This document shows positions 12,401-16,130 of a DNA stretch of 16,635 nucleotides, piece by piece (position 1 is the stretch's first letter; every line of letters starts with the position of its first letter). Source of the stretch: an uncultured Candidatus Altimarinota bacterium (GTDB taxonomy: Bacteria; Patescibacteriota; Gracilibacteria; CAIRYL01); contig CAMZLA010000043.1 of NCBI GenBank assembly GCA_947311665.1, forward strand, positions 1 through 16,635, read 5' to 3'. A program made the position numbers and the translations under genes. The notes beneath the pieces were generated by a model, which saw only the letters and a program-made list of their open reading frames with translations, was not told the DNA's origin and did no database searches.

Positions 12401-13460
12401 AGCAGAAGCGGTTGCTATTCTTTTACGACAGGCAGAAATTCCATTAGAACTCACATCGGTTGAAGAAGTGGGAGATTTGCCAACAACAGCGTGGTATTAT
12501 GATTATATGATAACAGGAATAAATTTGGGATTGGTTACTCCACAGATAGGTTTTTCTTTTCCAAATGAACAGATTACACGAGGAGAGTTTGCAATGATGT
12601 CAGAACGAATTTTTAATTTACGAGATTGTCGAGTTGTTGATAGTGATAGAGATGGAGTTTTTGATTATATTGAAGAATTTTATGGAACAGATAAAAATGA
12701 TGCAAACGATTTCCCAAAAAATAGTAATACTCTTAAAAATCCACGAGATGAAATATTATCAGATATTCCATTAGATACAACTTCTGGCAATATCGATATT
12801 AAAAGCAGTAGTGATGTTTTGAAAAATATTGAAAATATTTTAGAGATAGATGAAAATAATAATAATATTCCAGATGTTTTAGGGATAGATGAGAACAATA
12901 ATAATATTCCAGATGCTTTAGAAACTGATGAGAACAATAATAATATTCCAGATGCTTTAGAAACTGATGAAAACAATAATAATATTCCCGATATTTTAGA
13001 AATAGATGAGAACAATAATAATATTCCCGATATTTTAGAGAAAGATGATAATAATTATTTTATAGAATATATTACAAAAAAAATTGAAGAAAAAAATGAA
13101 GAAGTGATAAAAATCATTGAAAAAGTTGAAGAAAAAAAGAAGAAAGAAGAAGAAAATAGTGTAGAAGAAAATAAAGAAAGTGATAATGATTTATGCCCAT
13201 TTGTACCAGAAGATAGAGATGGAATAGATGATGAAGATGGGTGTCCAGAACTTAATGAAGAAGATGATAAAGAAACTGAAGAAGATAATCAGGAAGAAGT
13301 AATTGAACTTTTTAAAGGTGATGAAGAAATTTGTGGATTTCTCGATTATAAAGCGGATATAAGAGAGGGAGACATTGTCTGGTCTGTAATCTTAAGTGAT
13401 GAAAAAGCAGAGAAACTTCAAGAAGTGTATAAAAAAAGTATGGAAATAGAGGTACAGTAA
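462..13460 (+). CDS. Giant SLH-anchored, calcium-repeat surface protein (4332 aa)
   Basis: Predicted exported cell-surface protein of unknown precise role. Likely jobs are S-layer structure, adhesion to host cells or surface capture; this is inference from its domains. A basic start followed by a hydrophobic stretch (about residues 11-29) is a signal peptide or anchor. Then come a C25/gingipain-like region (43-200), conserved cysteines C506 and C517, an Ig/invasin-like domain (about 1222-1322), FG-GAP/VCBS-like DxDxDG repeats (1833-1943, 2177-2200, 3285-3307), Asp-rich type 3 repeats (2230-2280), a Cys-rich module (2377-2460), a helical domain ending CxxC (2682-2812), a proline-rich tract (2831-2927), a coiled coil (3071-3113), PKD-like and CnaB/SdrD-like beta domains (about 3440-3646), three SLH domains (3868-4053), DENNNNIPD repeats (4130-4194) and an acidic tail with a DGCP motif. 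There is no LPxTG and no C-terminal membrane segment, so SLH binding is the likely anchor. The ATG at 462 is followed at once by the signal segment and sits 55 bases after the predicted transcription start; no Shine-Dalgarno is visible. No frameshift or internal stop interrupts the 13 kb. Confidence 0.85.
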   Translation: MKELFSFIFHRFVSLVVIASFIIPIFLPWKQMDVFSAARENEYSLAVIFVEENLYSGELAGKIDRYAQDVQNSYNETKSLIIPVSENANSEEVYRILENFYFEGQREGENIFFLKGVILIGNVIMPELVSSQGAMPSIFPYTDFENPTFIWDSEYKKWVENPEASFANSEIWHGVIPGSSDQLLKFFDRNHEIHQKLENGELPTKDEVLFWDSASEAKSGLPILVGQYERGIDVMGDRKGYKYDKEFLESLYQNYISDELFSTENIDLKAELFPAGKKIFLDSVVSIKDIFRESFWRDQPDRYLKDSIEELLPSYAETVKRYETDSQDFIKNTGRWDQSTTDTVPEMISVMDEWVANEIKKINKSAEDGAFNALRKMDAGALMVPTGYIKRFIPAAHDNENDQDVKIPLNNYYYGKKVSDISEPQQCTIYRGSMFYANQYKDKEYEEWRNEKKNNPFSNDEGLLFHADPLSTTPSQEVEYSTFYDSSLFVDDGDDPILKTKKLGGCTLINALSPEKCDVHKAIEPVFSWVGGHKVITEGEILYNKREVQNFPLSEVSGMMCERFNFNDDIYSPLWNSYQANPLYKVKNTLSPILYTKIDTILKQGHPLEDGEKSLDNVVSQPLAKSIAVNRVPYIDFQTGDPALRKHVRANVPDFFRYQYKKKSEDPVRTQYELSQLAMVNDKKLVGGNSVYNRKIQPKNSSGIATQSAALRFQRIIQFKDGKMKTSEVFPVPDDEGKIPLDYENEILSGIQNRLSGNSSADLIDELRNQQILYASEYREKLMNIKEEHLKPYIEEEVDRFLPESWEYKLIQKLANNPSLVESVQSKISQSQSSPYGLSVNPKKYYLHDIASDDNGFSEIDGALNKYLVPQSQISDTTFSGIEWQITPISQEFSPSWASFSSDELPEEEGELYLEIFEVLATGNDVFDEIVPVGGRSFLGLRKNASDEVKTDFYAEVTGNSLRDHNIETKEILTTEEAQLIAQSNAETGQAKLVLVGEDAQSMIQLCLLSMNGDDGAGVEDFPITEEMFYEQNTIERNTCARKIFIELHSPGSTFPDPKSFTQNSFLNRDKDQLDLLFRWKDMTAAEKHDEIQKILLDNNEIRVPRDNEPYAYAHLRLEGKDSFIWKGEDGEDAFQGFDPNNDPQSQIEYADRTDENDVEQDTKCAPIEGVPIYSWIPAIMCWLTEIQKTGIEFTQQCSLSLDDFNAGYAKDYERDISEIQINPQINPLLAGRENVINIEFMTSDGKPALGQRVYFTVTIEGAEPTSIVPDQDETEEGIQLSDADGQEQIEVIPSENIVKITVIAEYNGETLTATKELSVINNQKFTIIEKNVEDKDGIKAYTLSVSENQNFETFDEKIQLSISPRTEAILSQKEVSLGEEFRVAVRSDKEVKVSASFRGVEKATHILEGNDEFQIDVNDIILPALPKNIAFYKKIIIPIIFLNEMGSEIDSAQLPTATPEFDEFMEITPFEENGKYFLRIRTKERSGPANFSLSLGDVIKEFTFFEGSMISKNEFQNYNFNALYASITGFEEYGENLSNHFATKILHSSDILNVITTQIVAPKVIKPQARILSSGKIKSIESGYSPVIINSSPLQMGIYDEYESRYKGKFLLDTSSVSDIFLESPIGKMNGVFVEKKSNSEKIQIEKNGESVSIALNNIEIANISKSGNITIQDNNFLLTVDENSIDDGIGVFLENKNRSAIASITFKSAKWIEIGDSPFVSTVAGQDGFFITDGNQSTQMQELFPSFQTDFSQNRFGAGFQQREKYVLEYAAGNTVGESTKSTGGLFLLNIGDPSIAIPPPEKNSSGFDATVGKEIFASKNSEIKEVIALDFDGDGLKDLAKISQDGEVYFFTNDGNSNFQQWGNGVKIDDRYGMLGVMDRNADGFQDLVYSDRNGLYHSITNENGKFIIESSPDYLPDTLLNSGKMKDIDNDGNADIIGITKEGALTIWYGGADSTKGDEKIIDNYEFTIPENPEKNILISFKNIEKITSIASELIPLSFFSSKSQNFTIADLEEDLERKLYTFDEFAKAQTTDPISQTLELQNNISDEGDKIIEKLFAPFQYFNSSVSISKQMVIDDESSETVIGKKVLQKISITSKDTKPITITLADPYSDLLQIDKRSLKCENCGDKYDGAIFPITSNLIILEDIIIQPGQTVELSYISRIAKLPAMEISIGNLNDDDILDIVVSKRNNGALKYLSTGQREYERKNAETSSNGGLPDFLKNFEDSDGNGIPDKYETDADGDGIMDGLQEMIQYNDRDNDGDGVTNAWDKNLDGTDFEILESQLDEVIDFLASCKSGGCIDMPINYAFFVPGQPNVIAPLLANSISTGIEGVDSAINNAVENINDASGAIFNKKGLPSGFQPYVMTVYNSGPSGSFCVGPSCWQPCTWGLCPISYDAGFAMSTFRFYLSPTLTGGVGVVVCMGAGGSRQLPLGKCFIQAIPDELLGDFCEQVFGDFDLARQFSSLSSGEQLFQVESGYGGDNNNLLQYSLAMIDTSIPVAKNTRLNGGPGFFARWANRQIEELASIFSLPALTIYYPDIHNSFYNDDDEYQGLFSGFFGSRNYSDFRKDFLKNTSNESYIPNEQQKKEAGNNERKKRYEGKKGNGENIVDPSKDITNNVYDKLQPVNNFIENVDYQAESITDFYRMLEGVPLLNMQRTPVIIKYPNLTRKEVISKIADIDDWLENAKSEVSGLKNSQSDWDDVEKENIVRESEKIIKNMEKLKKSLEFYRDEAPRLLGDLDAEVAKYLYSIVCYMDAISELTGKWFLRNKIRYEKWLELFETLPEIMKSFQMLPQLFNGYQGYCETCKASNYNSDGFVVDLLGSFVPEPPIIQFPRMPDIVLDLSQINAAITIEVPELKIQSSEIRIPSFPPLLLPRVPTADFSLRFPKIPELPTFEIPKLPPFPDIPIPKLPDIPPPPLIPSFMADFGNLMGIIEKGLFLYCIIIRKGLFVYPEVGAMSVVETLTARPLKPLDMDFLSLHFPDIKLPSISEIEVIVEVNLEQDVDFITEYVQDFAGKLNNQTTNLLDGAKIDYGDLSDQLDNSNVLDRAGVEFQKGVDSIVDPINNESENIEDRLETEAENAQDDIDREVENAEESLEETLETKNNIIQNTISSIPKTNAGVSVWKKIMQKEKQKIEKSWENPDLISVSALRTKMGLPKWRPSQKIQNSYKNSFAISQYKEMKEEVVALQNFYETQSQKLFASQDISIVINDEIPAEKVYALEPDGTDVTQENVVEKISDTLPKSKSTEYGIFLKDDEGTVFRLMDYIDESPTITSFFFIDVNNDGEQDIIYSTPFEIFVKIRNNSNTLSHKKIYNGSIEKKSFSEVLPQFGSPKNLAIYGEGGKIDIYVLPESKETMAGILYVIDDALTHEYRNNGTQRQYIFQMKEEVFSELSENYETEKDLDFTENSLHIRNNDIAIDPDSIVRINKFDYQTFESPLEYNTVHSVRAYWILNDGSLGNISDHELLINSQADDESTPLIFESLNKDGYMYKENEITIDQFYDLDNPTNSFAWDTDRNGSYELQGNTYISPKFRIPTTEEIPFKLSDISGNSSEEIITITYKLPQLLLDTVKTDIVNGHISPRYEGVPVSLVRERFGVTKKIKDFIETDVLGKYEFSNFENSKNAIVKDNNGTIIAEVDAITGKLFSTTDEYRVAIIAGNSEYPLRQVLINAENKIIANVVLTTDTTYSVKIVSNFSDVWDFGTFITDVNNSDDFAVGPLPIDAPENGGGAVLFNEKTQTPIAMIYKTGNIKFFPNMNNFALQQKNNGTDKNLIIEILELVKGDDGKEYTRAVAEVLLQVNEEKIDIDFSKNATGIISQFSNTFQRIALLDISKFLAAENNFIPASSFSSEIIEKKENIKPFPFSDVSPNHSSYSAIANLYEKNMISGYSDDTFRPDEKISRAEFVQLALAVTDCLDCITPSEPEKKKYYTPFSFPDVFPKDWYDFCVSKAKKLSMIQGYGNGQFRPLQNISRAEAVAILLRQAEIPLELTSVEEVGDLPTTAWYYDYMITGINLGLVTPQIGFSFPNEQITRGEFAMMSERIFNLRDCRVVDSDRDGVFDYIEEFYGTDKNDANDFPKNSNTLKNPRDEILSDIPLDTTSGNIDIKSSSDVLKNIENILEIDENNNNIPDVLGIDENNNNIPDALETDENNNNIPDALETDENNNNIPDILEIDENNNNIPDILEKDDNNYFIEYITKKIEEKNEEVIKIIEKVEEKKKKEEENSVEENKESDNDLCPFVPEDRDGIDDEDGCPELNEEDDKETEEDNQEEVIELFKGDEEICGFLDYKADIREGDIVWSVILSDEKAEKLQEVYKKSMEIEVQ
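588..1062 (+). other. C25 (gingipain)-like N-terminal region of the giant protein
   Basis: Residues 43-200 show the alternating pattern of the C25/caspase-type fold. There is a first strand SLAVIFVEENLY, a helix, then a hydrophobic strand in LKGVILIGNV (about 114-123), a tyrosine-aspartate turn (PYTDFENP), then EIWHGVIPG (about 169-177) followed by FFDRNHEIH. In active C25 peptidases a GHG...C dyad follows. Here no GHG is seen. The nearest His/Cys pair is H533 (in VGGHKV) and C561, with spacing like gingipains but unconvincing context. It may be a non-catalytic relative. The fold assignment is from pattern memory only. Confidence 0.4.
4119..4431 (+). other. Ig-like (invasin/Big_1-type) domain of the giant protein
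   Basis: About residues 1222-1322. The sequence has the hallmarks of a bacterial Ig-like domain: INIEFMTSDGKPALGQRVYF, then a strand of alternating hydrophobics, then SDADGQEQIEV and VKITVIAEYNGETLTATKEL. The pattern 'D-G-K-P-hydrophobic-x-G-x-x-V' followed by 'D-x-x-G-x' is shared with invasin-type domains that space surface proteins away from the cell. More beta-rich sequence without a family I can name follows to about residue 1800. Confidence 0.45.
5950..6291 (+). other. FG-GAP/VCBS-like calcium-binding repeats (three)
   Basis: Three units around residues 1833-1943 carry the DxDxDG...D signature: ALDFDGDGLKDLAKI, VMDRNADGFQDLVYS and MKDIDNDGNADIIGI. The spacing is about 45-50 residues, each unit being followed by a strand and a GxhhhhxNxxG turn. 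This is the blade pattern of integrin-like FG-GAP beta-propellers, which bind calcium. Single related units recur at about 2177-2200 (IGNLNDDDILDIVVS) and 3285-3307 (FIDVNNDGEQDIIYS), so a propeller may be assembled from non-contiguous blades. Confidence 0.6.
7149..7305 (+). other. Thrombospondin type 3-like Asp-rich repeats
   Basis: Residues 2230-2280 contain DSDGNGIPDKYE, DADGDGIMDGLQE and DRDNDGDGVTNAWD, a run of D-x-D-x-D-G-x-x-D loops. These are typical calcium-coordinating type 3 repeats found in bacterial surface proteins. A related unit, DSDRDGVFDYIEEFYGTD, follows the SLH domains (about 4057-4075). Confidence 0.6.
7590..7835 (+). other. Cys-rich Gly/Pro module of unknown function
   Basis: Residues 2377-2458 hold four closely spaced cysteines (C2382, C2387, C2391, C2395) with interspersed Pro, Trp and Gly, then FRFYLSPTLTGGVGVVVCMG, then GKCF and DFCEQ. 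A CxxxxC pair (C2299, C2304) precedes it. The DNA here is visibly richer in G runs than its surroundings. I do not recognise a named family. The density of Cys, Gly and hydrophobics in an otherwise Lys/Glu/Asn-rich protein suggests a compact, conserved, disulfide- or metal-stabilised core. Confidence 0.45.
8505..8899 (+). other. Helical domain ending in a CxxC motif
   Basis: Residues 2682-2812 are almost free of Pro and Gly and show heptad-like hydrophobic spacing (WLENAKSEVSGL, IIKNMEKLKKSLEFY, KYLYSIVCYMDAISEL, KWLELFETLPEIM). The segment ends with YQGYCETCK (C2809, C2812). It lies directly before the proline-rich tract and is probably a helical bundle or stalk. I cannot assign a family. 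Confidence 0.45.
8955..9245 (+). other. Proline-rich P-x-hydrophobic-P tract
   Basis: Residues about 2831-2927 follow a repeating P-[KDE]-[ILF]-P pattern such as FPKIPELPTFEIPKLPPFP and IPIPKLPDIPPPP, with few charged residues otherwise. It is an extended rigid spacer or ligand-binding stretch. A hydrophobic segment (GIIEKGLFLYCIII) follows at about 2932-2950; it is short and interrupted by charges, so I do not call it a transmembrane helix. Confidence 0.6.
9672..9800 (+). other. Glu-rich coiled coil of the giant protein
   Basis: Residues about 3071-3113 (ESENIEDRLETEAENAQDD continuing into REVENAEESLEETLE) are strongly acidic and helical, with regular Ile/Leu/Val/Ala spacing and no helix breakers. 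They form a short coiled-coil or single alpha-helix spacer between the proline-rich region and later beta domains. Confidence 0.5.
12063..12620 (+). other. Three S-layer homology (SLH) domains
   Basis: SLH1 (residues 3868-3919) has PFSDVSPNHSSYSAI, ISGYSDDTFRPDEKISRAEF. SLH2 (3940-3996) has FPDVFPKDWYDFCV, IQGYGNGQFRPLQNISRAEA. SLH3 (4001-4053) is more diverged: LPTTAWYYDYMITGINLGLV, then FPNEQITRGEFAMM. The G-Y-x-[DN]-G/D-x-F-x-P...hxRxE core is clear in the first two. Known SLH triads bind cell-wall polysaccharide non-covalently, so this is the probable cell-surface anchor. Having it near the C-terminus puts the N-terminal 3,860 residues outward. Confidence 0.85.
12849..13043 (+). repeat. 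Five tandem 39-bp repeats coding for DENNNNIPD units
   Basis: Units begin at 12849, 12888, 12927, 12966 and 13005, each 39 bases and 13 residues with the pattern D-E-N-N-N-N-I-P-D-x-L-x-x. The copies are nearly identical at the DNA level; units 2 and 3 are the closest, and units 4 and 5 share ATTCCCGATATTTTAGA. This indicates recent unequal duplication. The D-x-N-x-N-x-I-x-D spacing resembles calcium-binding loops of type 3/dockerin-like repeats (residues 4130-4194). Confidence 0.9.
13182..13250 (+). other. DxCPxxPEDxDGxDDxDGCP motif in the C-terminal tail
   Basis: Residues 4241-4263 read DNDLCPFVPEDRDGIDDEDG then CP, with C4245 and C4261. It matches the calcium-binding linker that in many outer-membrane proteins precedes an OmpA peptidoglycan-binding domain. 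Here no OmpA domain follows. Instead there is an acidic stretch and a final segment of about 45 residues (ICGFLDYKADIREGDIVWSV and onward) that I do not recognise. A Lys/Glu-rich coiled coil precedes the motif (about 4203-4238). Confidence 0.6.
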
Positions 13461-13465
13461 AAAAA

Positions 13466-13491
13466 TCTATAGTGAGAGTTTGGTCTATAGA
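13466..13491 (+). other. Small hairpin after the giant gene
   Basis: TCTATAG at 13466-13472 pairs perfectly with CTATAGA at 13485-13491 around a 12-base loop, six bases after the stop codon. A T-rich stretch follows about ten bases later (13500-13510). It may be a weak first terminator or an mRNA 3'-end structure. The stronger terminator is just downstream. Confidence 0.35.
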
Positions 13492-13516
13492 AATGAGAAA
13501 TTTTTATTTTAGATAG

Positions 13517-13542
13517 AAAAAAAACTCTTTGAAGAGTTTTTT
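13517..13542. terminator. Bidirectional Rho-independent terminator
   Basis: AAAAAACTCT at 13519-13528 pairs with AGAGTTTTTT at 13533-13542 around a TTGA loop. The T6 run on the plus strand (13537-13542) and the A8 run at 13517-13524 (T8 on the minus strand) allow it to stop both the giant gene and the convergent ftsX. Only the CTCT/AGAG core holds G-C pairs, in keeping with the low genome GC. Confidence 0.75.
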
Positions 13543-13555
13543 CTCAGTAATTTTT

Positions 13556-14506
13556 TTATAAAATATCTTTTTTTCTTAATAATTTTTCAAGAGTAATAAA
13601 TGAAGAAATAATGGTAAAAATAATTATAATTCCAACAATTATTGGTAAAAATTGAAGAAAATTATTCCACATTTCATTCATCGATTGAGCCATTATTATT
13701 TTTTCATTATATGATGAAAAAATGGTGAGCATTTCTGTTATAGAAATTTGTCGAAGAATGAAAAATATTCCCCATCCTACAAAAATTGATATGAATGTTA
13801 TGATTATAGATTCTATTATAAATGGTGTGCGTATGAATGAAGAAGTTGCTCCTACGAGTCGCATTATAAATATTTCATTTTTTCTCTGATAAAACATTGT
13901 CCCAATAAATCGGGCAATAATAATAGAAGAACCAAGTAATATGAATGCAATAACTCCAATAATTCCAAGTTTTAAAAACTGTAAAAATTCTGATATTTTT
14001 TTATTCTGCAAAATTTCTCCTGTCGATTGAGAAAGTTTTTCGGTATCTATGCTCTCTTTAAAATCTCCATAAATAAAAAATTGAATGAGTGTTTCAATGC
14101 TTGCTGATTTTGGGTGAACGGTAAAAGACGGTGAAATGGGAACATTTTTTCCTAAATTATCTTGTAAAAATTGGAAACGGTCTGGTTGATTTTTTGAAAA
14201 TTGTTCTAGAGTTTCTTCTTTTGTTCGATATGTAAAACGAGAAATTTGTTCTTTTCTTTCCATTTTTAACAACTGTGCTTTTAGCAATGCAACTTTATAA
14301 TCTGGTAAATTTTCCTTTAAAAAAAAGGTGAGAGTTATTTTATTTTCTGCTTTTTCTACCGATTGCAAGGTAAAAGAAACGAGCATCAGTAAAAGAAATA
14401 CCATGAAAAATAATGTAGAGAGAGATATAACTGTCCCCATTATTTTAAATGGATTTTTTCGTATAGTTGAAAAAACACTGCCAAATTGAGAAAAAATAGT
14501 TTTCAT
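13556..14506 (-). CDS. ftsX: Cell division protein FtsX (permease-like)
   Basis: Integral membrane partner of the ATPase FtsE; FtsEX transmits a divisome signal across the membrane to activate cell-wall hydrolases. From the ATG at 14506 the protein has 316 residues, the usual FtsX size. It has a short cytoplasmic start, TM1 (about 23-45), an extracellular domain (about 50-175) with the conserved-type NVPISPSFTVHP (121-132), TM2 (about 179-202), the signature cytoplasmic segment QRKNEIFIMRLVGATSSF (207-224) followed by IRTPFIIES, TM3 (about 228-252) and TM4 (about 286-306). A TTG six codons upstream (14524) extends the frame by MIVYQY. I prefer the ATG because MKTIFSQFGSVFSTI is a typical FtsX beginning and neither start has a Shine-Dalgarno. 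ftsE is not adjacent: the gene stands alone, divergent from guaB and convergent with the giant gene. Confidence 0.9.
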   Translation of the reverse strand: MKTIFSQFGSVFSTIRKNPFKIMGTVISLSTLFFMVFLLLMLVSFTLQSVEKAENKITLTFFLKENLPDYKVALLKAQLLKMERKEQISRFTYRTKEETLEQFSKNQPDRFQFLQDNLGKNVPISPSFTVHPKSASIETLIQFFIYGDFKESIDTEKLSQSTGEILQNKKISEFLQFLKLGIIGVIAFILLGSSIIIARFIGTMFYQRKNEIFIMRLVGATSSFIRTPFIIESIIITFISIFVGWGIFFILRQISITEMLTIFSSYNEKIIMAQSMNEMWNNFLQFLPIIVGIIIIFTIISSFITLEKLLRKKDIL

Positions 14507-14573
14507 ATATTGATATACTATCAAACTATTTGAAATATGAAGAGAAATAGTGTGAAAAAACGATAAAATTCTC

Positions 14574-14603
14574 TTGATTGTATCACTAATAAAGTGTAAA
14601 AAT
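14574..14603 (+). promoter_or_regulatory. Putative guaB promoter
   Basis: TTGATT (14574-14579) is a fair -35. After an 18-base spacer it is followed by AAAAAT (14598-14603) with TG two bases before it. The -10 is weak (four of six matches). The -35 lies on top of the ftsX -10 on the other strand, so the two divergent promoters would share bases. This is a tentative call. Confidence 0.3.
14577..14585 (-). promoter_or_regulatory. Putative extended -10 promoter of ftsX
   Basis: On the minus strand TGATACAAT gives a TACAAT -10 (14582-14577) with the TG-n extension, the same architecture as the promoter before the giant gene. The predicted start is near 14570, leaving a leader of about 64 bases before the ATG at 14506. 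No -35 match is seen. Confidence 0.45.
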
Positions 14604-14633
14604 ATTGAAAAAATTTATTTTTAAAAATTCTTT

Positions 14634-16112
14634 ATGTCGCAACCTTCATTTTTTGAATCAGCTCTTACTTTCGATGATGTCTTATTAGTTCCTCAATATT
14701 CAGAAGTTTTGCCCTATATGACAAATGTGCAAACTCAATTATCAGATTCCATTACTCTTAATATTCCAGTGCTTTCATCGGCTATGGATACCGTAACAGA
14801 AAGTAATATGGCAATTGCAATGTCTCTTTTGGGAGGGTTGGGGATTATTCATAAAAATTTAAATCCTGATGAACAAGCGGCAGAAGTAGCAAAAGTAAAA
14901 CGATATGAAAATGGATTTATTCTTGAACCTTTGGTTATTTCTCCAGAAAGTACTATTTCTGATGTCTATGATTTACGAATGAAGCATGGATATAAAGATA
15001 TTCCAGTAACAGAAGATGGAACATTAGAAACTCCTCTCATCGGTTTCATCACGGCTAACTCATATTTCATTAGTAAACATGCGAACCAAAAAGTTTCTGA
15101 TCGAATGCTAAAACTTTCAGAAATTTTTACTGCAAAAGAAGGCATTACATTGGAAAATGCTCAAGATTTATTGGAAGAATCGTTTCATTCAAAAATGCTT
15201 ATTGTTGCAAAAGATGGGAAATTGAAATCGATGATAACTCGACGAGATATTGAACGGAAAATAGATTTTCCAGAAGCAGTACTCGATGAACAGGGACGAT
15301 TGTTGTGTGGAGCTGCTGTTGGTCCAGCAAAAAATATGGAAGAACGAGTTGATAAAATTGTGAAAGCAGGAGTTGATGTTATTGTCGTAGATACTGCTCA
15401 TGGACATTCAAAAGGAGTGGGGGATACGGTAAAATATGTAAAGAAAAATTATCCAAAAATTACTGTTATTGCTGGAAATATTGCAACACCAGAAGCTGTA
15501 GAATTTTTGGCTCAATGTGGAGCTGATGCTGTGAAAGTGGGGATTGGTCCTGGATCAATTTGTACTACTCGTGTGGTAACAGGAATTGGAGTTCCTCAAT
15601 TGTCAGCAATAAAAAAATGTTCTGATGCTGCAAAAAAATTAGGAGTACGAATTATTGCAGATGGAGGAATAAAACTTTCTGGAGACGCCGCAAAAGCAAT
15701 GGCAATTGGTGCCGATTGTATTATGTTGGGATCTCTTTTAGCAGGAACAGAAGAAAGTCCTGGAGAGCTTATTTATTCAAATGGAAAAACTTATAAATCG
15801 TATAGAGGAATGGGGTCTATGGGAGCTATGAAAGTTGGAGGAAAAGAACGATATGGACAAGCAAATGTACAAGATGATCAAAAATTTGTACCAGAAGGAA
15901 TTGAAGGACGAATTTTGTATAAAGGTTCTGTAAGAGGGGAGATTTATCAATTGGTTGGTGGTCTTAAATCTTCTATGGGATATCAAGGAGCAGAGACAAT
16001 TGCCGATTTACATAAAAAAGCAAAATTTGTACAAATAACTTCTGCTTCTTTAAAAGAATCTCATCCTCATGATGTAACAATTACACGAGAAGCCCCAAAT
16101 TACCGAGGATAA
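14634..16112 (+). CDS. guaB: Inosine-5'-monophosphate dehydrogenase
   Basis: Oxidises IMP to XMP with NAD+, the first committed step of GMP synthesis, in the cytoplasm as a tetramer or octamer. The 492 residues match the usual bacterial length. The TIM barrel begins with [17 protein letters not shown] and contains SSAMDTVTE (48-56). A CBS-domain pair is inserted at about 98-215 (first CBS ending IGFITAN, second ending MITRRDI). Catalytic and substrate features are all present: DTAHGH (253-258), the monovalent-cation and active-site loop [10 protein letters not shown] with catalytic C310, IADGGIK (341-347), GMGSM (392-396), and the flap Arg-Tyr pair R406-Y407. The start ATG at 14634 gives the standard N-terminus; there is no Shine-Dalgarno, only a T/A-rich leader. 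It is divergent from ftsX and 18 bases ahead of a small downstream gene. Confidence 0.97.
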   Translation: MSQPSFFESALTFDDVLLVPQYSEVLPYMTNVQTQLSDSITLNIPVLSSAMDTVTESNMAIAMSLLGGLGIIHKNLNPDEQAAEVAKVKRYENGFILEPLVISPESTISDVYDLRMKHGYKDIPVTEDGTLETPLIGFITANSYFISKHANQKVSDRMLKLSEIFTAKEGITLENAQDLLEESFHSKMLIVAKDGKLKSMITRRDIERKIDFPEAVLDEQGRLLCGAAVGPAKNMEERVDKIVKAGVDVIVVDTAHGHSKGVGDTVKYVKKNYPKITVIAGNIATPEAVEFLAQCGADAVKVGIGPGSICTTRVVTGIGVPQLSAIKKCSDAAKKLGVRIIADGGIKLSGDAAKAMAIGADCIMLGSLLAGTEESPGELIYSNGKTYKSYRGMGSMGAMKVGGKERYGQANVQDDQKFVPEGIEGRILYKGSVRGEIYQLVGGLKSSMGYQGAETIADLHKKAKFVQITSASLKESHPHDVTITREAPNYRG

Positions 16113-16130
16113 AAAATGTTTTTTTAAAAT

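Noticed and set aside
12680..13015. Minus-strand open frame of 111 codons with FSSVSKASGILLL repeats
   Set aside because: It is the exact antisense of the DENNNNIPD tandem repeats; the repetition and low-complexity Leu/Ser content come from the sense repeats.
13300..13460. Sortase (LPxTG) or transmembrane C-terminal anchor of the giant protein
   Set aside because: No LPxTG-like motif, no hydrophobic helix and no basic tail at the C-terminus.
14507..14524. TTG start extending FtsX by six residues
   Set aside because: The ATG at 14506 gives the typical FtsX N-terminus, and the TTG has no ribosome-binding sequence in its favour.
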